A DNA stretch of 64,000 nucleotides. Source: JABIBT01 sp964471565 (GTDB lineage: Archaea > Nanobdellota > Nanobdellia > SCGC-AAA011-G17 > PNOQ01). Below are positions 43,408-52,227 of the stretch, piece by piece. The position numbers and the translations under genes were made by a program. The first letter of the stretch is position 1; the number at the start of each line of letters is the position of its first letter. The DNA lies in the NCBI GenBank assembly GCA_964471565.1, contig CAYYFK010000001.1, positions 1-64,000 of the forward strand. The letters are read 5' to 3'. The notes under the pieces were generated by a model. It made no database searches. It saw only the letters and a list, made by a program, of their open reading frames with translations, and had not been told where the DNA came from.

Positions 43408-44499
43408 CTAATAAACAGGAAATCTCAAAATGGCAGCAAATCCGCCCATTTCTTTCAGTTGAGTACCTTCTCTAGTTTCAATAGAAATAATTTTAAACTC
43501 GCTTCCAGAATCTTCGGCTAATTTCTCCAATTCTTCCATATCTTTATCTTCCAAATCTTCAGATAATAAAAGAACTTTAACCGCCCCTAATTCCAAGGCC
43601 TTACGAACTTCATCTTTTCCATAAGAAACTTTATCAGATTCAGTAGCCAATTTTTGAAAAAATTCTTGCATTATTTTCTTTTCTTCAACAATAACTTCAT
43701 TTGCCAAAATATCTTGACTTTTATCTACAAGCTCATTCAAACCAAAGGTTCCAGTATAACCTAAATCTTTAACACCAACAACTTTATTTTTCAAAGCAGC
43801 ATACATATAATCTCCTTTCAAAAAATCTTCTTTAGTTGGCCCAGGCCCTCCGACCAAAATACCTTTCAACGTTTTCATTTCAAAAAATTCCTTATTCGCT
43901 GTCGCACCAACTTTCTTAAAAAACTCTTTAGCTGCAATATCTCTTAATCTAGCATACCTCTGTTGAGATTGGCCTCCTTTTGTTGTTTTCCCAGGAACAT
44001 TAGAAGTAAAACTGGCAAGTTCAACAATAGTCGTTCCTTTCAATAACCCAATAGTTCCCTCTCTCCTATCCACAACAACCAAACCATACGCTTCATCATA
44101 ATCCAAAAACTTTTTTAGAGGTTCAGTAACAAAAGTCTGATCGCATCTATACATCCGAATATTCAAAACCTCTGGAGGTTCAAGACTAAAAACTTCAAGC
44201 TTTGGATGTCCTTCTTTCTTAGAAACATTACCTGCAAAAACAGCAAGACCGTTTGTAGGTGTTTTTCCAACAACCCTTAGATGCCTAATAGCTTTCTCTA
44301 AAGAATTAATTACATTATCTCTAGTTTGCTTATCTTTAATATTACTTGCAGTACCTTGCTCTTGTGATAAATGAGAAATAATTTTTGTCAATTCATATCC
44401 TGCAGGAATATACACACTAACTAACTCCGTATGTCTCCCTCTAACACTATCTAAATTCGAAATAAATCTTTTTAATTTCTGTTTAGTTTTTGTATCCAT
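43408..44499 (-). CDS. prf1: Archaeal peptide chain release factor aRF1
   Basis: 363 residues. The GGQ loop (TTKGGQSQQRYARLRD) that triggers peptide release is intact. The stop-codon-reading TASNIKS motif reads TASNIKDK here, with Ser changed to Asp. YxCxxxF (YRCDQTF) is present. TAA, TAG and TGA all end genes in this window, so no reassignment is implied. It reads all three stops in family members. It lies 6 bp downstream of valS. Confidence 0.93.
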   Translation of the reverse strand: MDTKTKQKLKRFISNLDSVRGRHTELVSVYIPAGYELTKIISHLSQEQGTASNIKDKQTRDNVINSLEKAIRHLRVVGKTPTNGLAVFAGNVSKKEGHPKLEVFSLEPPEVLNIRMYRCDQTFVTEPLKKFLDYDEAYGLVVVDRREGTIGLLKGTTIVELASFTSNVPGKTTKGGQSQQRYARLRDIAAKEFFKKVGATANKEFFEMKTLKGILVGGPGPTKEDFLKGDYMYAALKNKVVGVKDLGYTGTFGLNELVDKSQDILANEVIVEEKKIMQEFFQKLATESDKVSYGKDEVRKALELGAVKVLLLSEDLEDKDMEELEKLAEDSGSEFKIISIETREGTQLKEMGGFAAILRFPVY

Positions 44500-44505
44500 T
44501 TTAAA

Positions 44506-46896
44506 CTAAAGATTAATACCAAATTTGCCTACTAAAATATCTTTCGCATTTGTAACTGCTTTCAAATCGTCTAAAACTATATCTAATAATAGCTTTTCAT
44601 CATCTCCAATGGTCAAAATAATCTCCTCCTTAAGAGATTTATTATGTTTTGCCTTAAACTCTCTAACTTTACCTAAAACTTCAACAAATTTATCCCAAGT
44701 TTTTTCAGCAACTTCATTTTTTAATTTTTTATCATATTCTGGCCAAGTAGAAATGTGGATACTCTTATTTTTTTCAAAATCATACAAATTATAAATTTCT
44801 TCGGTGATGAAAGGCATTATTGGAGCAAATAATTTTAAAGTGTTCAAAATCAAATACCTCAAGGTATACTGAGCACTCCTTCTTTCTCCAACTCCCCTTT
44901 TATCAGGATTATACAATCTATCTTTAGCAATTTCCAAATAATTATCGCAAATTTGACCCCAAAAAAATGCCTCAGTAATTAATTTAGATTTAGAATACTC
45001 ATGTTTTTCAAACAATTCAGTGCTTTCCTTTATCAAATCATTGAACTTAGAAATTATCCCTTGATCAATTAAATTTAACTTAACTTTTTTATTATCAAAG
45101 TCTTCCAAATGCATAAGAGAAAACTTAGAAGCATTCCAAAGTTTAATTACAACTTTTAATCCATTAGCCAATTCATCTGGTTTATATGAAAAATCCTTTC
45201 CAAGAGCGGCACCAGAGGACCAAAATCTTAAAGCATCCGCACCATATTTTTCCAAAACATCTTTTGGATCTACAGCATTTCCTTTAGATTTACTCATTTT
45301 CTTTCCTTTAGAATCCAAAACATGCCCAGAAATAACAATATCTTTCCAAGGAATTTCTCCATTATTATAAAGCCCCTTAACAATTGTATAAAATGCCCAC
45401 GTTCTTATGATATCATGTGCCTGCGGTCTTAAGGACATTGGATACATTTTACCAAAATCAACATCTCGATACTTCTCATCTTTATCTTTTATCCAATTCA
45501 AAACAATTTGAGGAGTAACTGAAGAAGTTGCCCAAGTGTCCATAACATCCTCTTCTGGAATAAAATTTTCAGAACCACAACTACATTTCTTAGAAGGTTT
45601 ATCTTTTAATGGGTCAACTGGTAAATCTTTTTCACTAGCAAAGATTGGTTTTTCACATTTTTTACAATACCAAATAGGCAAGGGAACACCATATGATCTC
45701 TGCCTAGAAACTCCCCAATCCCACTCTAAGTTTTCAACCCAATGATTATACCTAGTCTGCATAAAACTAGGGTACCATTTAATTTTTTTTCCAGCATTAA
45801 TAAATTTTTTCTTCGACTTCAGAACCTCTATAAACCATTGTTTAGAAGTCAAAAATTCAATTTCAGTTCCACATTTATCATGAACATTAACAATATGATT
45901 TATAGTTTCTTTATTTTTCAACAATTTTTCCTTTTCAAGTTCTTCCAAAATTAATTTTCTTGCTTCTTTAATCTTTTTTCCCTTATAATGTTTAGCAAGT
46001 TCATTCATAGTTCCGTCTTTATTAAAAACTATTCTAGGTTCAACTTTTCTTTTAGCTATTGCTTCAACATCATATTTGTCTCCATAACTACAAACCATAA
46101 GAATTCCACTTCCTTTTTCAGGATCAGCAGATTCATCTGAAAAAATAGGAACTTCATAATCAAATAACGGAACTTTAGCTTTCTTTCCAATTAAACTTTT
46201 GTACCTCTTATCTTTTGGATTTACATACACACATACGCAAGCAGGAATCAATTCTGGTCTTGTTGTAGAAATAATAATCTCTTTTTTTTCTACCTTAAAC
46301 ACAACATCATTAAATGTACTAGAAAATTCCTTATCTTCTAACTCTGCTTGAGCTATTGCAGTCTGACAATTAACACACCACATAGTTGGAGCATATTTTT
46401 GATAAAGAGATCCTTTCTTATTGATATCAAGTAAGGATTTCTGAGATGTTTTAATACAGTGCTCATCTATTGTTGAATAAGTAGTATCAAAATCACAACT
46501 CATCCCTATATCTTTCCAAGATTGTACAAAGGCAGGAGTTATTTCCTTAACTGTTTGTTGACAAAGTTTAACAAAATCTGATCTTTTCATACCATTGTGC
46601 CTAACTTTTTTCAATTTTTCAACTAATCTCTCAGTTGGCAATCCATTATCATCAGTACCAAAAGGGAAAAAAACATTTTTTTGTTTCATTCTTTTATACC
46701 TAGCAATAAATTCAAATTGAGAATAATGCATAGCATGTCCTAAATGCATCTCTCCTGAAACAGTTGGAGGAGGGGTATCTACAGAATAAATTTTTCCTTT
46801 TTTCTTGGGATCAAACTTGTAAATTTTTTCCTTTTCCCAATACTTATTCCATTTCCTCTCGGATTCCTTAAAATCATACTTCTTAGGTAATTCCAT
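44506..46896 (-). CDS. valS: Valyl-tRNA synthetase
   Basis: About 796 residues. HIGH-type HLGHAMHYSQF near residue 55, the editing-domain TTRPELIPACV, the KMSKSKGNAVDPKDVLEKYGADALRFW block, and the C-terminal anticodon-binding helices are all in place for a class I ValRS. The ATG at 46896 (MELPKKYDFKE) is preferred over an upstream in-frame TTG because a TTTAAATA box is centred about 27 nt before it. It is shorter than bacterial ValRS (about 880-950). Confidence 0.93.
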   Translation of the reverse strand: MELPKKYDFKESERKWNKYWEKEKIYKFDPKKKGKIYSVDTPPPTVSGEMHLGHAMHYSQFEFIARYKRMKQKNVFFPFGTDDNGLPTERLVEKLKKVRHNGMKRSDFVKLCQQTVKEITPAFVQSWKDIGMSCDFDTTYSTIDEHCIKTSQKSLLDINKKGSLYQKYAPTMWCVNCQTAIAQAELEDKEFSSTFNDVVFKVEKKEIIISTTRPELIPACVCVYVNPKDKRYKSLIGKKAKVPLFDYEVPIFSDESADPEKGSGILMVCSYGDKYDVEAIAKRKVEPRIVFNKDGTMNELAKHYKGKKIKEARKLILEELEKEKLLKNKETINHIVNVHDKCGTEIEFLTSKQWFIEVLKSKKKFINAGKKIKWYPSFMQTRYNHWVENLEWDWGVSRQRSYGVPLPIWYCKKCEKPIFASEKDLPVDPLKDKPSKKCSCGSENFIPEEDVMDTWATSSVTPQIVLNWIKDKDEKYRDVDFGKMYPMSLRPQAHDIIRTWAFYTIVKGLYNNGEIPWKDIVISGHVLDSKGKKMSKSKGNAVDPKDVLEKYGADALRFWSSGAALGKDFSYKPDELANGLKVVIKLWNASKFSLMHLEDFDNKKVKLNLIDQGIISKFNDLIKESTELFEKHEYSKSKLITEAFFWGQICDNYLEIAKDRLYNPDKRGVGERRSAQYTLRYLILNTLKLFAPIMPFITEEIYNLYDFEKNKSIHISTWPEYDKKLKNEVAEKTWDKFVEVLGKVREFKAKHNKSLKEEIILTIGDDEKLLLDIVLDDLKAVTNAKDILVGKFGINL

Positions 46897-46933
46897 AACA
46901 AAATAAACGCTCAAACTTTTTATTTAAAACTTT

Positions 46934-47742
46934 CTAATACAAATTTAAATTCTTATGTTTCAAAGAAACAGCATAAGTATTTGGATTGATAGTCATACCA
47001 TCCCTGGCAGCAATTGTTTGAACATCAGTAATTCTCTGTATTTCTCTAGCTTGATAGATTGGATTTTGCTCCAACATCTTTTGTCCAAAGTGTGTCAAAA
47101 TAACTAAATTTGGTTTGACTGCCTGAATAATTTTTACAGCGTCATCAGAACACAAATTACTTTCATCTTTATGCCCCATAGGTTTAAGAACGTTCAGAAT
47201 CAAAATATCGCTTCCTTTTAATTCATCCGTTAGTCCATCAAAATGAGTAGTATCTCCAGAATAGCCAATAACAAATTTATCACAAAATATTTTAAACCCA
47301 ATAGCGGTTTCATCTTCATGTTTAGTTTTTAGAGTTCTTACCTCTATATTATTACCAAACTTTACAACATTACTTGCTTCTAAAGCTAAAATTTTATCTA
47401 GTCTTCCCTTATGTTTTCTAGTAATATAGGACTTTTCGCCCTCTTTTCCCTGAACAAGAGATTTACTTCCGATTAAAATGCCCCGCTTATCTATTCCGGA
47501 GTGAGTCATAGAATCAATAACAACATTGATATCATTACAATGTCCAAGATGGGAGTGGCTACACAACAAAATATTATTGCCCCTCAAAGAAATATTATAA
47601 TCATTAGCTTTAATTAACGCACCTGGGCCAGGGTCTATATGAAACTGGATACCTCTAATTCTTACAATGATTCCTCCAGAGGCCCTCAACTGCTTATTTA
47701 TGGCAAATTTACCCCCGGCAGTTCCTAAAAAGATTATTTCAT
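46934..47742 (-). CDS. Metallo-beta-lactamase-fold hydrolase, N-terminus out of frame by one base
   Basis: The body has SHSHLGHCND (HxHxxH metal motif), HFG and YSGDT, an MBL-fold hydrolase. In the main frame no normal start precedes LGTAGGKFAINKQLRASGG. At 47742 an ATG AAA TAA begins in the neighbouring frame; one extra A would give the family-typical start MKIIFLGTAGGKFA. So a 1-nt deletion at the A-run (47737-47739) is likely, either a sequencing error or a real mutation. The main frame is open without an ATG. Substrate unknown; RNase Z-like or phosphodiesterase roles possible. Confidence 0.7.
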
Positions 47743-47860
47743 ATGGCTCTATTTTAACTCAATTAAGAGAGCTTCTGGTTATTTTTAAAGATTTGTAGTT
47801 CCTTGTCACCTTGACACGCACGGAGAGATTGTTTATAAGGAATAAAGACATATTAAAGGA

Positions 47861-48631
47861 ATGAAAATTACAAAAGAAGATGTATTGAAAACATACAAGT
47901 CAGAATTTCATGGTAAAAGGGCCCTGCACCAATACGAACATTGGTTTCCTTTAAGAGCTTCTCCAAGATTAGCAGGAGTGGTTGCCGATTTAATGGAGGA
48001 TGGACACTTACAAGATTGGCCAAAGTTAAGATTAGATTATACTTCAAATTCAGAAGAAGAATTAGAAAGGTTCAATCAAGAAATCTATCTGCTCTTTGGA
48101 ATAAAAGGAAAGATTAGAGATTGCAAATCAAATAACTATGGTACTAAAAATCTGGGGGTGAATAACAAACCATTATCTAGATTATTAAAAATAATTGGAG
48201 TTCCAGTAGGCCCAAAAGTATTGACCTCTTTTAAAATACCTAACTGGATAATGGAAAATAAACTCTTATTCTCAAAATTCATAAATAGATTGATTAGTTG
48301 TGAAGGTTGTGTGGATAAAGAAAATAGATACATAGAGATCCAAATGTCTAAATCTATGGGGTTACAAAAGGAAGGTTTAGAATTCTTCAACCAAATAAAG
48401 CAAGGGTTAGAAAAACACTTTGGAATAATTTCAACAAATCCTTTTCCCGGAGGAAGATACACTAGAAAAGATGGAACAAAAGCAAGAATGATTAGATTAA
48501 AAATAAAAAGAGCAAAGGCAGTAATATTGTTTAAAGAAAAAATAGGAATAGAAAATCCAGAAAAAAAGAAAAAACTAAGCGAGGTTGCTAAAAAATTAAA
48601 AGAATCTAGTAACATCGAAAGGTTTAAATAA
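47861..48631 (+). CDS. LAGLIDADG-type homing endonuclease-like protein beside tRNA-Phe
   Basis: 256 residues with two LAGLIDADG helices: RLAGVVADLMEDGHLQDW (about 40) and FINRLISCEGCVDKENRY (about 145), each with its acidic residue. TATA box TTTATAAGG at about 47830. The stop codon region (AAATAA) forms the TATA box of the downstream tRNA-Phe gene. It is a free-standing gene with no host intron visible in the tRNA. Probable double-strand DNA nuclease or a domesticated relative. Confidence 0.75.
   Translation: MKITKEDVLKTYKSEFHGKRALHQYEHWFPLRASPRLAGVVADLMEDGHLQDWPKLRLDYTSNSEEELERFNQEIYLLFGIKGKIRDCKSNNYGTKNLGVNNKPLSRLLKIIGVPVGPKVLTSFKIPNWIMENKLLFSKFINRLISCEGCVDKENRYIEIQMSKSMGLQKEGLEFFNQIKQGLEKHFGIISTNPFPGGRYTRKDGTKARMIRLKIKRAKAVILFKEKIGIENPEKKKKLSEVAKKLKESSNIERFK
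48622..48629 (+). promoter_or_regulatory. TATA box of tRNA-Phe inside the endonuclease 3' end
   Basis: TTTAAATA, centred about 31 nt before the tRNA, overlaps the last codon and stop of the LAGLIDADG gene. Confidence 0.5.
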
Positions 48632-48656
48632 CAATTTCTAACAAAGGAAAATTATT

Positions 48657-48733
48657 GGGACGGTAGCTTAATCTGGGAAAGCACTAGACTGAAGATCTAG
48701 GGATTGAGGGTTCAAATCCCTCTCGTCCCACCA
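48657..48733 (+). tRNA. tRNA-Phe (GAA anticodon)
   Basis: A 77-nt cloverleaf: acceptor GGGACGG paired with TCGTCCC (one G-T pair), D-stem GCTT/AAGC, anticodon stem CTAGA/TCTAG with loop CTGAAGA (anticodon GAA), T-arm GAGGG-TTCAAAT-CCCTC, discriminator A and an encoded CCA. No intron. Confidence 0.95.
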
Positions 48734-48777
48734 TTTTTCAAAATATTTATAATTCAGATTCAACTCCCATTACTAAA

Positions 48778-50460
48778 TTGAGGTGTTTAAAAAAAGTAAG
48801 AGGTGGCCTAGTAGGCATTATAGCTGCCCCTCTAATTTTGGGATCTTGCTCAAAAAATTCTCCAACTTTCATAGAAAATCCTCCAACCGAAAGCCAAATA
48901 GAAATACTAACTTCTAATCAAAATGGAAACTTAACTTTACCAAACGGAAAAATTGTACATTTACAAGAAGAAAGTACCTCAAGCTCAATTCCTGAACAAG
49001 ATATAGTTTGTTTTAGCGGGGAAGATTATCAAACCATAATAACAAAAGAAGGCACATACCACCAAGCAATTTTATCTTCAAATAATTCAGAAACAGATAC
49101 ATTAAAACTTAAAGATTCACAAACATATGATCATGATATAAGGATTATTGAAGATCCCCAAAATTTATTCTTTAATTTTTCAAAAGATATTCTAGAAGGA
49201 AGATTTAACCTAGATAGAACCTCTGAATGCGAAATGTATAAAGGAACAACCTCTGGAGAAGAAGCATTATTGGCATACTCAGTAGCTGAAGGAATTCTAA
49301 TGTATGTTGGAGTAGATTGGATAGCCACGATAATTGGAGAGGTATATGAATTAGCTGGAGCTACAGACAATTTAGAATTTAAAGAATTCCTCCTAGAAAA
49401 TAACTGGGACTCATATGTGAAAGAAACAATAGTATCCGAACAACCCTTCATATCGACAAAGACTCACTTTAAGTATCCAAGTAACCAACCAGAATTAACA
49501 TTGGAAAGTTTAGTAGAAGAAGACAGTGTATCAATACAATTTACTGGTTCTGACAAAGAAATTTATGAAAACCCACTTCACGATACAATAGAAGATAAAA
49601 CAATAACATGTAGAGGTCCAACAGAAAATGGAGATTTTAATTACGCCTGGGACTTATATGATTCACAAGACAACTTAATAGATTCAGATTCAGATCAAAC
49701 ACAAGAGCTAACTTTAACATTTAACTTGCCAGCTGGAAATTACAAACTAAAAACAACATTATATGATGATACATTCTGGAAAGATATCTATGATGATTCT
49801 GGAACAAACAAAAGTCAACTCGAAACACAGTTTACAGTAGAAGGAGATTTAGAAACATTAATTTTACAACCAGGAATAGAAGATGGGAAAGACACATTCA
49901 TTAGAATAGAAGAAATATGTGATTCAGATTGGAATTGTAATGAATATCACAAGAATGATAATTATGGGCAAGAAGAAACATTAAGAGCATCAATGAGAAC
50001 ATATAGCGTAAGACATTTTGACAGCACAATAACTCTAATACAATTTAATATTCCAGAGATATCTCAAATAGAAAGCGCAACCTTAGAATTATACGGAACA
50101 ATTACAAAAACAGATTACGAAAACGACTGCGGGGAAGCAAAGATAAGTTGTTATAATATGGAAGGCTTATGGTCAGAAAACACTGCAAATTTTAATAATT
50201 CATTTTATTCAATAGACACATCATACAAAATAGATGAAATAATGATTCCATATAATTCAGATCAGCAACCGCGCTGGATTTCTTTAGATGTCACAACCCA
50301 AGTTCAAAAATGGGTAGATGGAACTAATTCAAATTACGGATTAGCAGTTGCTGGAAGTGGAACAGGTTGTAGTGTGAGTGGCTTAGAAAACATTCCTTCT
50401 TCAGAGTATTTAGAAGATTCTACACTAAGACCAAAACTAATAATAAAATATTTGGAATAA
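48778..50460 (+). CDS. DNRLRE-domain lipoprotein
   Basis: 560 residues with a TTG start. A signal peptide with lipobox (APLILGSC) is followed by a Ser/Thr-rich stretch. The central region contains a beta-rich domain (FTVEGDLE). The C-terminal 190 residues carry the DNRLRE signature: DTFIRIEE, TLRASMRTYSVRHFDSTIT, SLDVTTQVQKWVDGTNSNYGLAV, PKLIIKYLE. It is secreted and lipid anchored. A TATA box near 48748 is consistent with the TTG start. The domain is common in extracellular adhesins of unknown ligand. Confidence 0.7.
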   Translation: MRCLKKVRGGLVGIIAAPLILGSCSKNSPTFIENPPTESQIEILTSNQNGNLTLPNGKIVHLQEESTSSSIPEQDIVCFSGEDYQTIITKEGTYHQAILSSNNSETDTLKLKDSQTYDHDIRIIEDPQNLFFNFSKDILEGRFNLDRTSECEMYKGTTSGEEALLAYSVAEGILMYVGVDWIATIIGEVYELAGATDNLEFKEFLLENNWDSYVKETIVSEQPFISTKTHFKYPSNQPELTLESLVEEDSVSIQFTGSDKEIYENPLHDTIEDKTITCRGPTENGDFNYAWDLYDSQDNLIDSDSDQTQELTLTFNLPAGNYKLKTTLYDDTFWKDIYDDSGTNKSQLETQFTVEGDLETLILQPGIEDGKDTFIRIEEICDSDWNCNEYHKNDNYGQEETLRASMRTYSVRHFDSTITLIQFNIPEISQIESATLELYGTITKTDYENDCGEAKISCYNMEGLWSENTANFNNSFYSIDTSYKIDEIMIPYNSDQQPRWISLDVTTQVQKWVDGTNSNYGLAVAGSGTGCSVSGLENIPSSEYLEDSTLRPKLIIKYLE

Positions 50461-50499
50461 AAACCTTTATAAAATTCCCTCTCTCTAAATTTATTAACA

Positions 50500-50505
50500 G
50501 AGGTG
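50500..50505 (+). promoter_or_regulatory. Shine-Dalgarno of the pilin-like gene
   Basis: GAGGTG lies 6 nt before the ATG at 50512 and overlaps in-frame GTG/ATG codons at 50503/50506, so 50512 is the likely start. Confidence 0.65.
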
Positions 50506-50511
50506 ATGTTC

Positions 50512-51033
50512 ATGAACAATAAAAAGGGTGCAATTGAAATGTCTATGACTACAATAATAATAGTAGTTATTGGGATTACTCTTCTTAGCCTAGGTTTAGT
50601 CTGGGTAAAAACAATATTTGATAATTTAGGAGATACAACTGTAGATGCATTTGATCAAGTAGATGCAGCAATAGGTGAGCTAGGAACTATAAATAGTCCA
50701 CTAACAATTAATCCAGACAAAATAAGAGTTGAACAAAAAGGGGCAAAGAGTGTAGATGTGATAGTCGCTAATTTTGAAAGTGAGGATCTTGTATTCACAG
50801 CGGTAGCTGAGGTAGTTGGAGATAATGAGCAAATAAAATGTTTATTCGTGGACACTCGTGAAGGAGAATCTAAAGAATACACCCTAGAATCGGGACAACA
50901 AGCAAAATTATCTCTAATCGCAGATGATAAAAGTAGCGCTCTAGGATTTGATAATTTTTGTAATGTTCAAATAGAGGGATTGTCTGGAGATAATATAGAA
51001 ACTCTTCAAATAGAAATCGTAATGAAAGAATAA
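50512..51033 (+). CDS. Pilin-like class III-signal protein
   Basis: About 173 residues. MNNKKGAIEMSMTTIIIVVIG has a short basic leader ending at KKG, then a hydrophobic helix, as in archaellin/type IV pilin precursors. The exterior part is beta-rich and has two Cys (KCLFVD, FCNVQIE). It is a monocistronic unit with Shine-Dalgarno and terminator, unlike the minus-strand KRGQ operon, which suggests high expression. It could be the major pilin while the KRGQ operon encodes minor ones; this is inferred. Confidence 0.65.
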   Translation: MNNKKGAIEMSMTTIIIVVIGITLLSLGLVWVKTIFDNLGDTTVDAFDQVDAAIGELGTINSPLTINPDKIRVEQKGAKSVDVIVANFESEDLVFTAVAEVVGDNEQIKCLFVDTREGESKEYTLESGQQAKLSLIADDKSSALGFDNFCNVQIEGLSGDNIETLQIEIVMKE

Positions 51034-51050
51034 ACTTTTTTTCTTTTTTT
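51034..51050 (+). terminator. T-rich terminator after the pilin-like gene
   Basis: Two runs of 7 T separated by C follow the stop codon directly, as in archaeal oligo-T termination. Confidence 0.5.
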
Positions 51051-51091
51051 CTATAGAAACCTTTTTAAATAGTTATTTTTCTCCACATGAT

Positions 51092-51502
51092 ATGAAAATA
51101 AACGATTTACCACCTGGAAAAATAATTGAAAAAACAGCGGAAGCTCTAAAGAAAATTCCAGAAATAAAGGCCCCAGAATGGTCAAATTTTGTAAAAACAG
51201 GAAGAAGCAAAGAAAGGCCTCCGGCAAATGAAGATTGGTGGTATGCAAGATCTGCTTCAGTTATGAAGAAAATTTCTAAATATGGTCCAATTGGAGTAAA
51301 CAAATTAAAGAAAAAGTATGGTAGCAAAAAAAATAGAGGTCACAAACCAGGAAAAAGATTTGATGCTTCAGGAAATATCATAAGGAAAATATTACAACAG
51401 CTTGAAAAGGCAGGATTTATAGAGCCTGCATCAAAAGGCGTACACAAAGGAAGGATATTAACAAATAAAGGAAAATCATTTTTAGACAAATCATCAAAAT
51501 AA
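51092..51502 (+). CDS. rps19e: Ribosomal protein eS19
   Basis: 136 residues. VKTGRSKERPPANEDWWYARSASVMKKI and GKRFDASGNIIRKILQQLEKAGFIEPA are the two conserved eS19 blocks. It is the first gene of an operon with eL39 and eL31. eS19 is found in archaea and eukaryotes only. Confidence 0.96.
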   Translation: MKINDLPPGKIIEKTAEALKKIPEIKAPEWSNFVKTGRSKERPPANEDWWYARSASVMKKISKYGPIGVNKLKKKYGSKKNRGHKPGKRFDASGNIIRKILQQLEKAGFIEPASKGVHKGRILTNKGKSFLDKSSK

Positions 51503-51503
51503 A

Positions 51504-51677
51504 ATGGCAAGATATAAACCTCTAGGGAAAAAATTACGTTTAGCAAAAAAGGGAAGGCAAACTAGATGGGCCCCTTTTTGGATAGTTCCAAAAATAGCCG
51601 GAGTTGGCAAAAAAATACACCCTTCAGCATTTACTGCTAAGAAAAGAAGTTGGAGAAGGACCAAAACTGGAGAGTAA
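51504..51677 (+). CDS. rpl39e: Ribosomal protein eL39 (short gene)
   Basis: 57 residues, starting 1 nt after the eS19 stop. MARYKPLGKKLRLAKKGRQT and the C-terminal KKRSWRRTKTGE match eL39, which lines the peptide exit tunnel. About six residues longer than usual (about 51), with a small insert (KIAGVGKKIHPSA). Codon usage and spacing support it as a true gene, followed by eL31 2 nt later. Confidence 0.93.
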   Translation: MARYKPLGKKLRLAKKGRQTRWAPFWIVPKIAGVGKKIHPSAFTAKKRSWRRTKTGE

Positions 51678-51679
51678 AG

Positions 51680-52195
51680 ATGGAAAGAGAATATATAATC
51701 CCCTTAAGAAAAGAATTCTCTAAAGTGCCAAGATATAAAAAATCATCAAAATCAATTAGAGCAATAAAAGCATTTATTTCTAAACACATGAAAACAGAAA
51801 ATGTGGTTATTGGAAAATATCTAAATAATGAAATTTGGAAAAACGGTCCAAAAAATCCTCCTTCAAAGGTTTCAGTAAAAGCCGTAAAAAAAGAGGATAA
51901 AGTAAAAGTAGAATTAATTGGGGCACCAGAGGAACCAGTTAAAGAAGAAAAACCTAAGAAAAAAAGTATAAAAGAAAAATTACAAGAAAAGGCAGATGAA
52001 AAGCCAACTAAAGAAGAACCAAAATTAGAAAAAGTTCCAGAAGCAAAGGAAGAACCTAAAAAAGTAATTAAAGAAAAGCCAAAAAAAGAAAAAGTTCCAA
52101 CAGCAAGCGAATTAGCTAAGAAAAAAGAAGATAAAAAGAAAGAAGAGAAAGTAAAAAAAGTTCCAACAACAAAAGAATTAAAAGAAAAAAAGTAA
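51680..52195 (+). CDS. rpl31e: Ribosomal protein eL31 with long charged C-terminal tail
   Basis: 171 residues. Residues 1-80 are eL31 (MEREYIIPLRKEF, SIRAIKAFISKHM, WKNGPKNPPSKVSV). Residues 81-171 are a Lys/Glu/Pro tail with an imperfect repeat (KVPTASELAKKK, KVPTTKELKEKK). Normal eL31 is 80-90 residues. The ATG at 51680 follows the eL39 stop; an upstream in-frame start at 51650 would overlap eL39 and is rejected. The tail is predicted to be disordered. Confidence 0.9.
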   Translation: MEREYIIPLRKEFSKVPRYKKSSKSIRAIKAFISKHMKTENVVIGKYLNNEIWKNGPKNPPSKVSVKAVKKEDKVKVELIGAPEEPVKEEKPKKKSIKEKLQEKADEKPTKEEPKLEKVPEAKEEPKKVIKEKPKKEKVPTASELAKKKEDKKKEEKVKKVPTTKELKEKK

Positions 52196-52227
52196 TCCTT
52201 ATAAATCTTATATTTTGACTTAATTCT

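Noticed and set aside
43408..44499. An altered genetic code suggested by NIKD in aRF1
   Set aside because: TAA, TAG and TGA all end well-supported genes here, and no in-frame TGA or TAG interrupts conserved domains.
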